64,000 bases of DNA, taken from assembly GCF_003347495.1 (NCBI RefSeq), contig NZ_QCXY01000002.1:310001-374000 (forward strand), written 5' to 3'. Shown piece after piece: positions 35,978-45,619 of this stretch (positions are counted from its first letter, which is position 1; the number at the start of each line of letters is the position of its first letter). Both the position numbers and the translations under genes were made by a program. The stretch is from Pleomorphovibrio marinus (GTDB taxonomy: Bacteria; Bacteroidota; Bacteroidia; Cytophagales; Cyclobacteriaceae). Under the pieces are notes generated by a model. That model had not been told where the DNA came from. It searched no databases and was given only the letters and a program-made list of their open reading frames with translations.

Positions 35978-38900
35978 TTATCTTACATTTAACAAATAGC
36001 TCATTAAGTGGTTGAAATCATTTTGGTCCAGGGTTTGTCCAAAATTATCAGGCATTAATGTAACCTTGACGGGGGTTTGATCTTCAATTTCGGCTTTATT
36101 CAATTTAAATTCTTCTCCATTTTGATTTGCCAAGACCAATTGTTGCCCCTCCTCCCTTCTAAAAAGCCCCGAAACCTTTTCCCCATTTTTTAGAGAAATA
36201 TTGTACATCCTGAAATTCTCGGAAATATTTCGGTTGGGATCCAGGATTTTTGTAGCCAAGGCATCAATTCCCCAGTTGCCTATACCATCCAGTTGAGGAC
36301 CTATCATTCCTCCACGATTAGCAATTTGATGACAGCTCTGGCAATTTTTTTCATAGAGTTGTGCACCACTGACCAAACCATCCTCCATTCGCTTAAAGTC
36401 ACTGGTTCGGCTTTTCACCAAAGCTTCTTTTTCTTTACTTACAGGTAAAAGGTTGGCAGTCAATCGATGAAACTCATTTTTTTGGGTCGTATTGGCAATT
36501 TTTAAAAATGTATCTTCTACGTTTCTTGCTTTTAGGATTCTGGCAGGAGCATTTCCTTCCCTTATATTTTCCAATACCAATTGCACACCTTCCTTGGTCT
36601 GTACCAATTGACTGGCAATGTTTTCTTGTAAAGAAATAGGGCTCCCCTTGATACTTTCTACTAGTACCCTTTGGGTGGCTGGATGAGCGTTTGCCCCTAA
36701 GGATTGAATTATTTTCTGCTTTAAGGAAACTTCCACATTAGGATTATTTATAAGCTCAATAATGTAGGAAGAATGGGCATCTGCGTCTGATGCCATAAGG
36801 TTTCCAGCAGCCATTGCTTTGGTCTCTTCATCGGCACTGTTTAGAGAAAGCAGGGTTTTATAGGAACTATCCGTATCCTTTAAGCGGTTTTTTCTAGCTT
36901 TTTGTAAGGCGAATTGGTATTTCTGTTTGGTATGATCTGTCCAGTTAAGATCCTTTGCGGGAGCTTCTTTTAAAATATCCCTGCTCACCTTTTCTCCCCA
37001 TAAGTTTAAGGAACGAGGGATTTCTTGACCCCGTTGGTTTAACCCTTCTTCTATGGCGATGATCCATTCATGTTCAGTGGAGAAATGCTCTTTTGCAAAA
37101 TCAATTAGCTCCTCTAGTTTTTGCTCCGAAATACCACGGGAAACGCTGCTTAGGTAAACCAATTGCTGTTCAGGAGAAACTTCCTCTTTTTTCAATTGCT
37201 GGAATAAAAACTCACTGGCTAATGGATGTTCTATATCTGACAAGGCAAGATTTAGTAGGGAGATATCCTTATTCTCCCAAGATTGGTTTACGGCCATCTC
37301 CAATATTTCCTCCTTTGACAAGTGATGGAATAAAGCCAATTTTGCAGTATATCTCAAGTGGGAGTCATATTCCGGAGTTCTTTCGTATAACTCCATCAGC
37401 TTTTTGTATCCTCCGGGGTGGGGATGCCTACTGAGTAAGGCTGCTGCTGCTCGCTGGACATGTGGATTTTTGTCGTCAAGAGCTGCAATGCCCCATTGAT
37501 GCTGGTTCTCGTTTAACTCCGTGTGATTTGCCAAAGCCGTTAGGGTATGTACCTTGACAAGCGGAGATTCATGGGAAAGAGCCAGAAGGACCTGTTGTTC
37601 ATCGAGTTCATTAATCCTGAATAGCGCCCAAATCGCCTGAATGAATTGTTCTTCACTGGTCTCTTCGGTTTCTATCATACTTCTTAGCCTATTGCTGGCT
37701 TTATTGCCATGGTAATCCACAAGGGCGTCTGTTGCACTCATCCTGGTATGTAGTATGGAGCTTCCCATACCGTCTAAAATTTCGTTCAAATCCGCCTTCG
37801 ACCAATCTTTTGGTTTCCTTTCATTGCCTTTATAGGTTATTTTCCAAATACGACCACTTTCCCTGTCCCTTTCCGGATGATCTAAAGGGACCTCGTAATG
37901 TCCAATGATTTTATTGTAGAAATCAGCAACGTACATGGCTCCATCTGGGCCTATTTTTATATCAACAGGCCTGAACCAAGGATCTTTGCTTACCAAAAAA
38001 TCCACCTTACGCCTTGCCTTGGGGGTGGTGCCTTCAAAATCCATGACACTTCGGCTGATTCTGCAGGTAACCACGTCTCCGGAATAAAAGCTGTTTTGGA
38101 AGGCTTCAGGAAATTGGTCATCGGTATAATATACCAATCCGGATAAAGCCGTAGAATTTAAACCATAATCCATCATCGAAGGGGCAAACCCCAAATTAGG
38201 TTCCTTTTTGCCCCATTGGGTATAGTTCCCTCCCCAGATCAATTGATAAATAGGAAGTGTATGGCAGTCTGCAGAATAATGATATCCCCATTTATCCAGA
38301 TCCGAACCAAAGGGATTAATTCGCCCATCTGTTGTTTTTTCAACTCTTGATCCGTCTTGCCGGAACCTAAAAGTATTGCCAGAAGTCATTTTCACAGAGT
38401 CGCCGTCACTTCCTGCCACCACAGAAACATTAGAAAACCCATGGGATGCATGGATCCAACCATCAAGTCCTCTAAATAAGTTGTTCACCATGCCATGAGT
38501 GTCCTTATGCTCGAAATCAGCTATGAGTACCTCCCTACGATCAGCTACTCCGTCTCCATCCTGATCGTAAAACCTGAAAAGGTTGGGTATGCTATACCCT
38601 ATGGCACCGTCTTTTACCGGGATGATGCCAATAGGTATGTTGAGGTCCTCAGCAAAATGTGTGATTAGGTCAGCTTTCCCATCTCTGTTGGTGTCCTCCA
38701 ATATGCTTATTCTGTCTTTTCCTTCCCCTGACCCAGCCTTTATGGGGTACTCGGAGGATTGGGTCACCCAAAGCCTGCCTCGGTCATCAAAGGCCATATT
38801 AATGGGTTTGGAAATATCCGGCTCGGAGGCAAAAAGGGTTATCTCAAAACCTGGAGGCAATTCAAAACTAGCCATTTCTTCTTCCGGCGACTGAAAAGAA

Positions 38901-39040
38901 GAACTCCTGACATGTTCTGCATAAATGGAATCAGGTTCTTCCTCCTGGTAATCCGCGGTGTAATCTTTAACCTGATTAGTTTCACAGGCCATAGAGATAG
39001 CCAAAATCGAAGCAAAGGCAATAAATCTGAAATGTGTCAT
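35978..39040 (-). CDS. Cytochrome c / HEAT / beta-propeller lipoprotein (PVC-type CxxCH protein), copy 2
   Basis: 1020 residues with a lipobox ending SMAC near residue 19. Domain order is the same as copy 1: dehydrogenase-type propeller (about 55-440; LFASEPDISKPINMAFD, GRLWVTQSSEYP, ISILEDTNRDGKADL), HEAT region (about 440-850) and c-type cytochrome with CQSCH at 900-904. HEAT is more degenerate than in copy 1. The neighbours differ: here an FG-GAP protein follows, in copy 1 a TIM-barrel protein. The two are probably ancient paralogues with different substrates. It heads the two-gene unit 39040-34787. Confidence 0.86.
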   Translation of the reverse strand: MTHFRFIAFASILAISMACETNQVKDYTADYQEEEPDSIYAEHVRSSSFQSPEEEMASFELPPGFEITLFASEPDISKPINMAFDDRGRLWVTQSSEYPIKAGSGEGKDRISILEDTNRDGKADLITHFAEDLNIPIGIIPVKDGAIGYSIPNLFRFYDQDGDGVADRREVLIADFEHKDTHGMVNNLFRGLDGWIHASHGFSNVSVVAGSDGDSVKMTSGNTFRFRQDGSRVEKTTDGRINPFGSDLDKWGYHYSADCHTLPIYQLIWGGNYTQWGKKEPNLGFAPSMMDYGLNSTALSGLVYYTDDQFPEAFQNSFYSGDVVTCRISRSVMDFEGTTPKARRKVDFLVSKDPWFRPVDIKIGPDGAMYVADFYNKIIGHYEVPLDHPERDRESGRIWKITYKGNERKPKDWSKADLNEILDGMGSSILHTRMSATDALVDYHGNKASNRLRSMIETEETSEEQFIQAIWALFRINELDEQQVLLALSHESPLVKVHTLTALANHTELNENQHQWGIAALDDKNPHVQRAAAALLSRHPHPGGYKKLMELYERTPEYDSHLRYTAKLALFHHLSKEEILEMAVNQSWENKDISLLNLALSDIEHPLASEFLFQQLKKEEVSPEQQLVYLSSVSRGISEQKLEELIDFAKEHFSTEHEWIIAIEEGLNQRGQEIPRSLNLWGEKVSRDILKEAPAKDLNWTDHTKQKYQFALQKARKNRLKDTDSSYKTLLSLNSADEETKAMAAGNLMASDADAHSSYIIELINNPNVEVSLKQKIIQSLGANAHPATQRVLVESIKGSPISLQENIASQLVQTKEGVQLVLENIREGNAPARILKARNVEDTFLKIANTTQKNEFHRLTANLLPVSKEKEALVKSRTSDFKRMEDGLVSGAQLYEKNCQSCHQIANRGGMIGPQLDGIGNWGIDALATKILDPNRNISENFRMYNISLKNGEKVSGLFRREEGQQLVLANQNGEEFKLNKAEIEDQTPVKVTLMPDNFGQTLDQNDFNHLMSYLLNVR

Positions 39041-39206
39041 TTTGGGGTTCTTAACCGACCATAGTCAATGGCTAACCCTAAACTTAATCCAAATTTCCCA
39101 AAGAATCAACGGTAGGGTTTTAGATTTGATAAAAGGTCGGGGCTAAAGGATTTGCCCAGGTGGGATTAATTGGTAGTATCCTGTCAATGGTATAAAGGCA
39201 ACCCCT

Positions 39207-39248
39207 TAAAAAAAAGATACTGCCCATTCGGCAACGGGCAGTATCTTT
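39207..39248 (-). terminator. Terminator of the aldose dehydrogenase gene
   Basis: On the minus strand AAAGATACTGCCC pairs perfectly with GGGCAGTATCTTT over 13 bp, followed by eight T. It lies 21 bp past the stop codon at 39269. The 228-bp gap from 39041 to 39268 holds nothing else I can identify apart from the unassigned promoter of the cytochrome/HEAT gene. Confidence 0.9.
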
Positions 39249-39268
39249 CAAAATACAATAGAAAAACG

Positions 39269-40510
39269 TTAATCGGCAGCTTGTATTCTATACACTCCAC
39301 CATCCCCTTCATCCGTGACAACATAAAGGTCTCCGTCGGGGCCTTGTCTTACGTCCCTAATTCTTCCTATTTCGTCCTTAAATAGTTCTTCTTCTCTGCT
39401 TGCGGTTTCTCCATCTATACTTATTCGGTAAATGGCCTTTCGGTAAAGCGACCCGGCAAACAACTGTCCTTCCCATGCAGCAATATTGGAACCCGCATAG
39501 AATGCCAGCCCCGAAGGTGCCATACTATCTTCCCAAATATGTTTGGGGGCCTTTATTCCAGGAGCTTTTTGGCCAATACCTATTTTTTCGTCGGTACTGT
39601 ATTCTTTTCCAAATGCCACTTGGGGCCAGCCATAATTACCACCCTTTTCTATTAGATGCAATAAATCACCTCCATTTGGGCCATGTTCAGTTGTCCATAA
39701 TTTCCCAGTATTCGGATCCATGGCAAATCCTTGGTTGTTTCGGTGACCAAAAGAATAAATCTCAGGCCTGAGGTTTCCAGGAGCGACGCCTATAAAAGGA
39801 TTGTCTTCCACAGCACCACCATCTTCCTTTAACCTAATGATCGAACCAGCAGGATCGGTAAGATCCTGGCTAGGCCACCTAAGCCCCCTATCCCCTATGG
39901 AAAAAAGCACTGTGCCATCTCCAGGGAATAGGATTCGTGACCCATAATGCCTCCCTGGATTGGTGCGCGGAACTTGCGCATATAAAGTTTCTACTTCTAC
40001 CAGCTCTCCTCCTTGGATTTTTGCCCTGGCTAAGGCAGTGCCAGTAGCATAGTCATAATCACCCGTTACGGAATCGTCATCCCCAGGACTGGAATAGGTA
40101 AAATAAATCCAGCCATTAGTGGCGTAGTCGGGGTGAGGAACCACATCCATTAGCCCTCCCTGGTTCCCACCATCTGGGGCTGAAAGTTGATCCTCATCGG
40201 TATCGATTTTGGGCAGACCGGTTAATTCTGTGACTTTTTCTTCTGAAACATCTATTAGGTACATCTTTCCCGGCCTTTCAGTTACAATCATTTTGCCATC
40301 AGACAGCCAGTTTACAGCCCAGGGGTGCTCCAATCCTTCCACCACTTTGGTGACTTTTACTTTTGCCCCCTCAGTTTCTTTGTTTTCTAATACCGTCTCG
40401 TTTGTCACTCGCACCTGTGTGATCCCGTCCTGGGGCAAGGTTATGAATGTGAAAAGGAAATAAGAAAATAGTGCCCACAAAAAAGTATGAGTTTTTCTTT
40501 TTATTTTCAT
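39269..40510 (-). CDS. PQQ-type aldose sugar dehydrogenase, secreted
   Basis: About 413 residues from the ATG at 40510, chosen because a signal peptide (MKIKRKTHTFLWALFSYFLF) starts there; an upstream in-frame ATG would add 10 residues. The body is a six-blade propeller of the YliI/GdhB family: VVEGLEHPWAVNWLSDG, GRHYGSRILF, HRNNQGFAMD, WTTEHGPNGGD and APSGLAFY. Family members oxidise aldoses with PQQ and calcium and pass electrons to the respiratory chain. PQQ genes are not in the window, so the cofactor source is unknown. It ends at a strong terminator. Confidence 0.87.
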   Translation of the reverse strand: MKIKRKTHTFLWALFSYFLFTFITLPQDGITQVRVTNETVLENKETEGAKVKVTKVVEGLEHPWAVNWLSDGKMIVTERPGKMYLIDVSEEKVTELTGLPKIDTDEDQLSAPDGGNQGGLMDVVPHPDYATNGWIYFTYSSPGDDDSVTGDYDYATGTALARAKIQGGELVEVETLYAQVPRTNPGRHYGSRILFPGDGTVLFSIGDRGLRWPSQDLTDPAGSIIRLKEDGGAVEDNPFIGVAPGNLRPEIYSFGHRNNQGFAMDPNTGKLWTTEHGPNGGDLLHLIEKGGNYGWPQVAFGKEYSTDEKIGIGQKAPGIKAPKHIWEDSMAPSGLAFYAGSNIAAWEGQLFAGSLYRKAIYRISIDGETASREEELFKDEIGRIRDVRQGPDGDLYVVTDEGDGGVYRIQAAD

Positions 40511-40680
40511 CGTTATAGTTGGTTTGGTTTTGTAATTCACTTACAAATCAAATTCCATACCCATTTCGGATTTGGGCGGGGTGCTTAAAGATCAAACTTT
40601 AAATATTCTCTTTAAAGTCAGGGGAAAAGGGGTATTGAAACTCTAAAAACAGGGGAAATCTGCTAGAAGAAAACAAGGAA

Positions 40681-40707
40681 AAAAAATAATCTTTATTTGC
40701 AATAAAG
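40681..40707 (-). terminator. Possible terminator of mtaB
   Basis: On the minus strand CTTTAT (40707-40702) pairs with ATAAAG (40696-40691) around TGCAA, followed by ATTATTTTTTTT. The six-bp AT stem is weak but the T tract is good. Confidence 0.45.
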
Positions 40708-40740
40708 GGAGAAAAATTATCTAATTCAAGAAACAAACCT

Positions 40741-42060
40741 TTAATGAGTTTCGAAAATTTGGCAGGGCTCTCCTGCTTCCATCAACCCGTTTGAATCAAT
40801 TCCAGTTAATGTGACTTTCTTCACTTCATTGATCAGCATGGGATCGTATTTCGCACTCACCCGAATATAGTTTTCCGTAAATCCATGCATTTTCCCTTCA
40901 CTGATATCCTCTTCAAAAAGCACCTCTACATCCCTGCCTATATTTTCTTCATAAAATTTCCTTTTCTTCTTTTCAGACAGTATCCGAAGCATCTTTGATC
41001 TTTCGTTTCTTTTTTTCATGGGAACGACTCCATCCATTTCTATTGCTCTGGTATTGGCTCTTTCAGAGTATGTAAATACATGTAGATAGGAAACCGGCAA
41101 TTCATTCAGGAATTTATAAGTTTCCATAAATAATTCATCTGTTTCCCCCGGGAACCCTACAATCACATCCACTCCTATACAACAAAATGGCATTAAAGAT
41201 TTAATGGTTTCCACCCGGTTTTTGTATAGGTCTTTTTTATACCTTCTGTCCATAGCAGCCAAAAGTTTGTCACTACCGGATTGTAAAGGGATGTGGAAAT
41301 GCGGCACGAAGCGTTTTGATCCTGCGACGAAAGAAATGATTTCGTTGGACAGCAAATTTGGCTCGATGGAAGAAATCCGAAACCTGTCTATGCCCTCTAC
41401 TTCATCCAAGTCCTTCACTAGATCAGCAAAGCGTTCCTTTCTTTTTCCTTCCTGAATACCAAAATCCCCTATATTCACGCCAGTAATCACTACCTCCTTT
41501 ACCCCTGAGGAAGCGATTTCTTTGGCAGCATTTATAATGTTAAGGATACTGTCACTTCTGCTTTTTCCCCTTGCCAGGGGAATAGTGCAGAAAGAGCACC
41601 CATAATTGCATCCATCCTGTACTTTTAGGAAAGTCCTGGTGCGATCTCCCATACTAAAGGCGGAATGAAAAGTGTTGGCCTCCTTAATCTCAGAAGCCAG
41701 GATTTTAGTTTCTTGTTCCTTGGCAAAACCATCCAAAAGATCTACCAGTTGAAATTTCTCTGCTGCACCAAGCACAGCATCCACACCTTTGATGGTGGAA
41801 ATTTCCTTGGGTTTCAACTGCGCATAGCATCCAATGATAGCCACGAAGCTGTTGGGGGATATTTTTTTTGCCTCTTTTACAATTTTCTTGCATTTCTTGT
41901 CCGCATTATCTGTGACCGAGCAGGTGTTGATAATAAAAATATCCGGTTGCTCTGAAAAATCCACCTTGCTATAGCCCTTCTGTTGAAACATCCTGCTTAT
42001 GGTAGAGGTTTCTGAGAAATTAAGTTTACAACCTAGCGTGTAGAAGGCTACTTTTTTCAC
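40741..42060 (-). CDS. mtaB: tRNA t6A37 methylthiotransferase MtaB
   Basis: 439 residues, a radical-SAM methylthiotransferase. The N-terminal UPF0004 domain has three cluster Cys (Cys11 in TLGCKLN, Cys47 in NTCSV, Cys78 in IGCYA); the radical-SAM cluster motif is CNYGCSFC (151-158); a TRAM-like domain is at the C-terminus. The opening FYTLGCKLN is typical of MtaB, whereas MiaB and RimO differ. It converts t6A to ms2t6A at position 37 of ANN-decoding tRNAs. It is divergent from glnN, with its own promoter at 42086-42115. Confidence 0.93.
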   Translation of the reverse strand: MKKVAFYTLGCKLNFSETSTISRMFQQKGYSKVDFSEQPDIFIINTCSVTDNADKKCKKIVKEAKKISPNSFVAIIGCYAQLKPKEISTIKGVDAVLGAAEKFQLVDLLDGFAKEQETKILASEIKEANTFHSAFSMGDRTRTFLKVQDGCNYGCSFCTIPLARGKSRSDSILNIINAAKEIASSGVKEVVITGVNIGDFGIQEGKRKERFADLVKDLDEVEGIDRFRISSIEPNLLSNEIISFVAGSKRFVPHFHIPLQSGSDKLLAAMDRRYKKDLYKNRVETIKSLMPFCCIGVDVIVGFPGETDELFMETYKFLNELPVSYLHVFTYSERANTRAIEMDGVVPMKKRNERSKMLRILSEKKKRKFYEENIGRDVEVLFEEDISEGKMHGFTENYIRVSAKYDPMLINEVKKVTLTGIDSNGLMEAGEPCQIFETH

Positions 42061-42085
42061 AACAGTGTAAGTTTAAATTAACTCG

Positions 42086-42115
42086 CAAAGATAGATAAAT
42101 TGCGCTAATTTTCAA
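42086..42115 (-). promoter_or_regulatory. Promoter of mtaB
   Basis: On the minus strand TTG (42115-42113), a 19-nt spacer, and TATCTTTG (42093-42086) match the Bacteroidota -33/-7 consensus exactly. The start codon is 25 nt further on. Confidence 0.75.
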
Positions 42116-42232
42116 TTTCGGCAAAAAAACGGGTAAAGGCCCTTTTTTTTAGTCATTTGACAGTAAAATGACCATATTTTTTTACCGAAACCGTAAATTT
42201 TCAGAAATATGGCCTAAAAAGCGACCAAATTC

Positions 42233-42262
42233 CTTGTATTATGAGATATTTTCCTACTTTTG
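42233..42262 (+). promoter_or_regulatory. Promoter of glnN
   Basis: TTG at 42234-42236, an 18-nt spacer, and TACTTTTG at 42255-42262, a perfect TAnnTTTG. The start codon is 30 bp downstream. The promoter is back-to-back with that of mtaB, about 120 bp apart. Confidence 0.75.
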
Positions 42263-42292
42263 TGTATCGTTTTTAAACCACAAATTTAAACA

Positions 42293-44455
42293 ATGGCAAC
42301 ACTAAGACAACATGCATTGATGAAGGTGCAGTCTAGGGAGAGAATTGATCCCGTAGCTCCTTCATTGAAAGTTTCTGATTATTTCGGATCTTTGGTATTT
42401 GGACTCAAGGAAATGCAGGAGGCCTTGGCGCCTACGGTTTTTCAAAGGGTGAGTTCTGCTATCGAAAAAGGGACGAAGATAGATATGTCCACAGCAGAGG
42501 AAGTAGCTACTGCGGTGAAAAGCTGGGCACTTTCCAAAGGTGCAACGCATTACACCCACTGGTTTCAGCCTCTTACCGGTTCCACCGCCGAAAAGCATGA
42601 TACATTTTTCGATGCACTATCCAATATGGAAAAATTCAAGGGTAGTGCTTTGGTGCAGCAAGAGCCAGATGCCTCTTCTTTTCCCAGTGGTGGTATCAGA
42701 ACCACCTTTGAGGCAAGAGGGTACACTGCTTGGGATCCTAGTTCCCCAATTTTCATTTATGACCAAACACTCTGTATTCCCACTATTTTCGTTTCTTTCA
42801 CGGGTGAGGCATTGGATTTTAAGACTCCTTTGATTCGTTCCTCCGAGGCCATCAACAATGCCGCTGTGGAAATCTGTCAATTCTTTGACCGAAATGTGAA
42901 AAAAGTGACCCCATCTTTGGGGGTTGAGCAAGAATATTTTGTGATAGACCGTGCGCTTTATGCCACCAGACCTGACCTAGTGATGGCCGGTAGAACGGTT
43001 TATGGCCATAACCCTGCCAGGGGCCAACAGCTGGATGATCATTACTTTGGTTCCATTGCCCAGCGGGTAAAGCAATACATGAAGGATTTTGAAATTGAGG
43101 CCTGGAAATTGGGAATACCCGTTTCCACAAGGCACAATGAGGTCGCCCCAGGTCAATATGAGGTGGCTCCTCTCTTTGAGGAAATTAACAAATCCACAGA
43201 TCATAATTTGCTTTTGATGGACTTGATGGAAAAAGTGGCTGAGAAACACGGTTTAAAAGTCCTTTTTCATGAGAAACCATTCGCAGGACTAAATGGAAGT
43301 GGGAAGCATAACAACTGGTCTCTTATTACAGATACTGGAGTAAATTTATTTCAACCCAGCAATTCTGCAAGGGAAAACCTTCAATTCCTTTGCTTTTTAG
43401 TGGGTACTATCAAAGCTGTTTATCAATATGCAGATTTGTTAAGGGCTTCCATAGCATCTGCTGGCAATGACTTCCGGCTAGGGGCAAATGAAGCTCCCCC
43501 TGCAATCATTTCTGTTTTCCTTGGATCTACGCTGACAAGCATATTGGATGAGCTTGAGAAAAACGGGAACGTAAAGATTGAGAAGGGTGACAATATGTAT
43601 ATGAAATTGGGCATTACCAAGATACCTGAGATCATATTGGACAACACGGACAGGAACAGAACATCCCCGTTTGCCTTCACTGGAAACAAGTTCGAATTTA
43701 GGGCTGTAGGTTCTAGTGCCAACGTTGCTGGACCTATGACAGCGCTGAATGTCATTGTTGCGGATGTGCTGAAAGAGCTGAAAAAGGATATCGACAAGGA
43801 GATAGAGTCTGGTAAAGAGAAAAAGATTGCGATCGTAAATGTGCTTAGGAAGTACATCAAAGAAAGTAAGAATGTCAGGTTTGAGGGAGACGGATACAGT
43901 GAGGAATGGGAAAATGAGGCTAAAAAGAGAGGTCTTTCCAATTTGAAGAGCACTCCCTTTGCCTTGGATACTTTGGTGGCTAAAAAAACCGCAGACCTGT
44001 ATAAGCGGCATAATGTGCTAAATGAAACTGAGCTTCATGCCAGGCATGAAATCAGACTTGAAAACTATATCATGAGGGTTCAAATTGAATCCAGGGTGAT
44101 GGGTGACTTGGCACTAAACCATATTATACCGACTGCTATTCAGTACCAAAACAAATTGATTTTAAATGCAAATGGACTTAAAGGACTTGGCTTGGATCAT
44201 AGGGCCGCCATTGAGACCATTGAGGAAGTAAGTAAGCACATAGAATCGCTGAAAGCGAATGTGGGCGAGATGATCGAAGCTAGGAAGAGAATCAATAAGG
44301 TAGAGGATATTAGTGAAAAAGCAAAACTTTACAGCACTGATGTGAAGGATGCCTTCTTTGAAAAGATCCGATATGCTGTTGATAAGCTAGAGCTGCTAGT
44401 GGACGACGAGATCTGGCCATTGGTAAAATACAGGGAGATGTTATTTTTAAAATAA
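42293..44455 (+). CDS. glnN: Glutamine synthetase, type III
   Basis: 720 residues, the length of GSIII. Makes glutamine from glutamate and ammonia with ATP. Motifs include THWFQPLTGSTAEKHD (near 84-99), GVEQEYFVID (near 211), PVSTRHNEVAPGQYEVAP (near 281, substrate site), the GLNGSGKHNNWS loop (near 335) and NDFRLGANEAPPAI (near 394). GSIII is the main form in Bacteroidota. It has a clear promoter and a clear terminator and stands alone as a transcription unit. Confidence 0.96.
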   Translation: MATLRQHALMKVQSRERIDPVAPSLKVSDYFGSLVFGLKEMQEALAPTVFQRVSSAIEKGTKIDMSTAEEVATAVKSWALSKGATHYTHWFQPLTGSTAEKHDTFFDALSNMEKFKGSALVQQEPDASSFPSGGIRTTFEARGYTAWDPSSPIFIYDQTLCIPTIFVSFTGEALDFKTPLIRSSEAINNAAVEICQFFDRNVKKVTPSLGVEQEYFVIDRALYATRPDLVMAGRTVYGHNPARGQQLDDHYFGSIAQRVKQYMKDFEIEAWKLGIPVSTRHNEVAPGQYEVAPLFEEINKSTDHNLLLMDLMEKVAEKHGLKVLFHEKPFAGLNGSGKHNNWSLITDTGVNLFQPSNSARENLQFLCFLVGTIKAVYQYADLLRASIASAGNDFRLGANEAPPAIISVFLGSTLTSILDELEKNGNVKIEKGDNMYMKLGITKIPEIILDNTDRNRTSPFAFTGNKFEFRAVGSSANVAGPMTALNVIVADVLKELKKDIDKEIESGKEKKIAIVNVLRKYIKESKNVRFEGDGYSEEWENEAKKRGLSNLKSTPFALDTLVAKKTADLYKRHNVLNETELHARHEIRLENYIMRVQIESRVMGDLALNHIIPTAIQYQNKLILNANGLKGLGLDHRAAIETIEEVSKHIESLKANVGEMIEARKRINKVEDISEKAKLYSTDVKDAFFEKIRYAVDKLELLVDDEIWPLVKYREMLFLK

Positions 44456-44476
44456 AATTGGAGTCTTCATTTGAAT

Positions 44477-44510
44477 AAAAAAGACCCGGGGCAATCCGGG
44501 TCTTTTTTTT
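44477..44510 (+). terminator. Terminator of glnN
   Basis: AAAGACCCGG and CCGGGTCTTT form a perfect 10-bp stem with a GGCAAT-type loop, followed by a run of T. It starts 22 bp after the stop codon. Confidence 0.92.
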
Positions 44511-44632
44511 TAATTGCCATTAAACTTTTTAATGAATCCTTGTCCATTAACCATTTTTATTTAGTGGTATGAATATTGTGAACATAACCTATATCTTATC
44601 TGGGGTAATTATTCACAATTTTCAAGTTTGCC

Positions 44633-45610
44633 ATGACTACAGGTTTAATCGGTATTATTCTATTAAGTCTATCAGGTTTTATTCTGGCTTTATATTCGCT
44701 TAAAAACCGTTCTAGTATCAAGGTGAAGGAAGACTCACCGATTGATCATATTAAGGGCATGTATATTCTAAAGATTCCCTACGAAAAGATTGTGGTAGGT
44801 TATTTCGGATTGATGTTACTCGCCTATACTTCTGCTTTTTTTATGGGTGGAAACCCTGAGAAAATTGACTTGATTTGGTTGCTAGTCAGTTCATGTGCTT
44901 TTCTGTTGTTTCTTTATAAGCTTGCATTGAGTTTTTCTGAGAAGGTGGTTTTTAAGTGGCCGACCCTGTTTTTTTCGTTGTTTAACCTTGCAGTTGCCTG
45001 GTTAATTTTCCAAAAGTTGGGACATCCCATAGAAAGCTTAATCAGAGCGGTGGAATATACCCTTACTTTTCATTTGTTAGGAATGATTTTGGGCCTAGGT
45101 GGGACTTTTATTTTGGATATTTTAATTTTCCATTTTTTGAGGGATTTTAAAATCAACAAACAGGAAGCAGTGATTATGCACCTGATTTCGCAGTTGATCA
45201 TCATTGGCCTTATCCTGTTGATTGTTACTGGTTTTGCCCTTTTTCTTACTGATACGGAATCCTATTTGGCATCAGGAAGGTTTTTGATGAAAATGACAGC
45301 AGTTTTAGTGCTGACAGTGAATGGTTTGATATTGAATTTTTATATGATGCCGGAGATTGAGAAATTATCCCTTACAAAAGAGGATCTGGATAAGTACCAA
45401 CCCATTAAGAAGGTGGCTTTCGCCGTAGGGGCAGTTTCTATGATATCCTGGTTTGCGGCTTTCTTTTTTGCCATGATTAAGGACCTTGAAACTTTTGACT
45501 ATATCCCCATGCTCATTGTCTACGTAGTTTTGTTGATAGGTGGGGTAGGAGGTAGCCAGTTGGCGAAATTCAAACTCGAAAAAGAAGTCAGGGTGGGCAA
45601 AGACAAATAA
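44633..45610 (+). CDS. Integral membrane protein of unknown function
   Basis: 325 residues with eight to nine predicted transmembrane helices and few charged loops. One His lies inside a membrane segment (HLLGMILGLGGTFILD) and a second near HLISQLIIIGLILL, arranged like the His pairs that bind haem in membrane proteins, but this is only suggestive. No family recognised. It follows glnN after a terminator and converges with the PQQ dehydrogenase gene 9 bp away. A signal anchor at residues 1-20 is likely the first helix. Confidence 0.6.
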   Translation: MTTGLIGIILLSLSGFILALYSLKNRSSIKVKEDSPIDHIKGMYILKIPYEKIVVGYFGLMLLAYTSAFFMGGNPEKIDLIWLLVSSCAFLLFLYKLALSFSEKVVFKWPTLFFSLFNLAVAWLIFQKLGHPIESLIRAVEYTLTFHLLGMILGLGGTFILDILIFHFLRDFKINKQEAVIMHLISQLIIIGLILLIVTGFALFLTDTESYLASGRFLMKMTAVLVLTVNGLILNFYMMPEIEKLSLTKEDLDKYQPIKKVAFAVGAVSMISWFAAFFFAMIKDLETFDYIPMLIVYVVLLIGGVGGSQLAKFKLEKEVRVGKDK

Positions 45611-45619
45611 ATCTATGGA

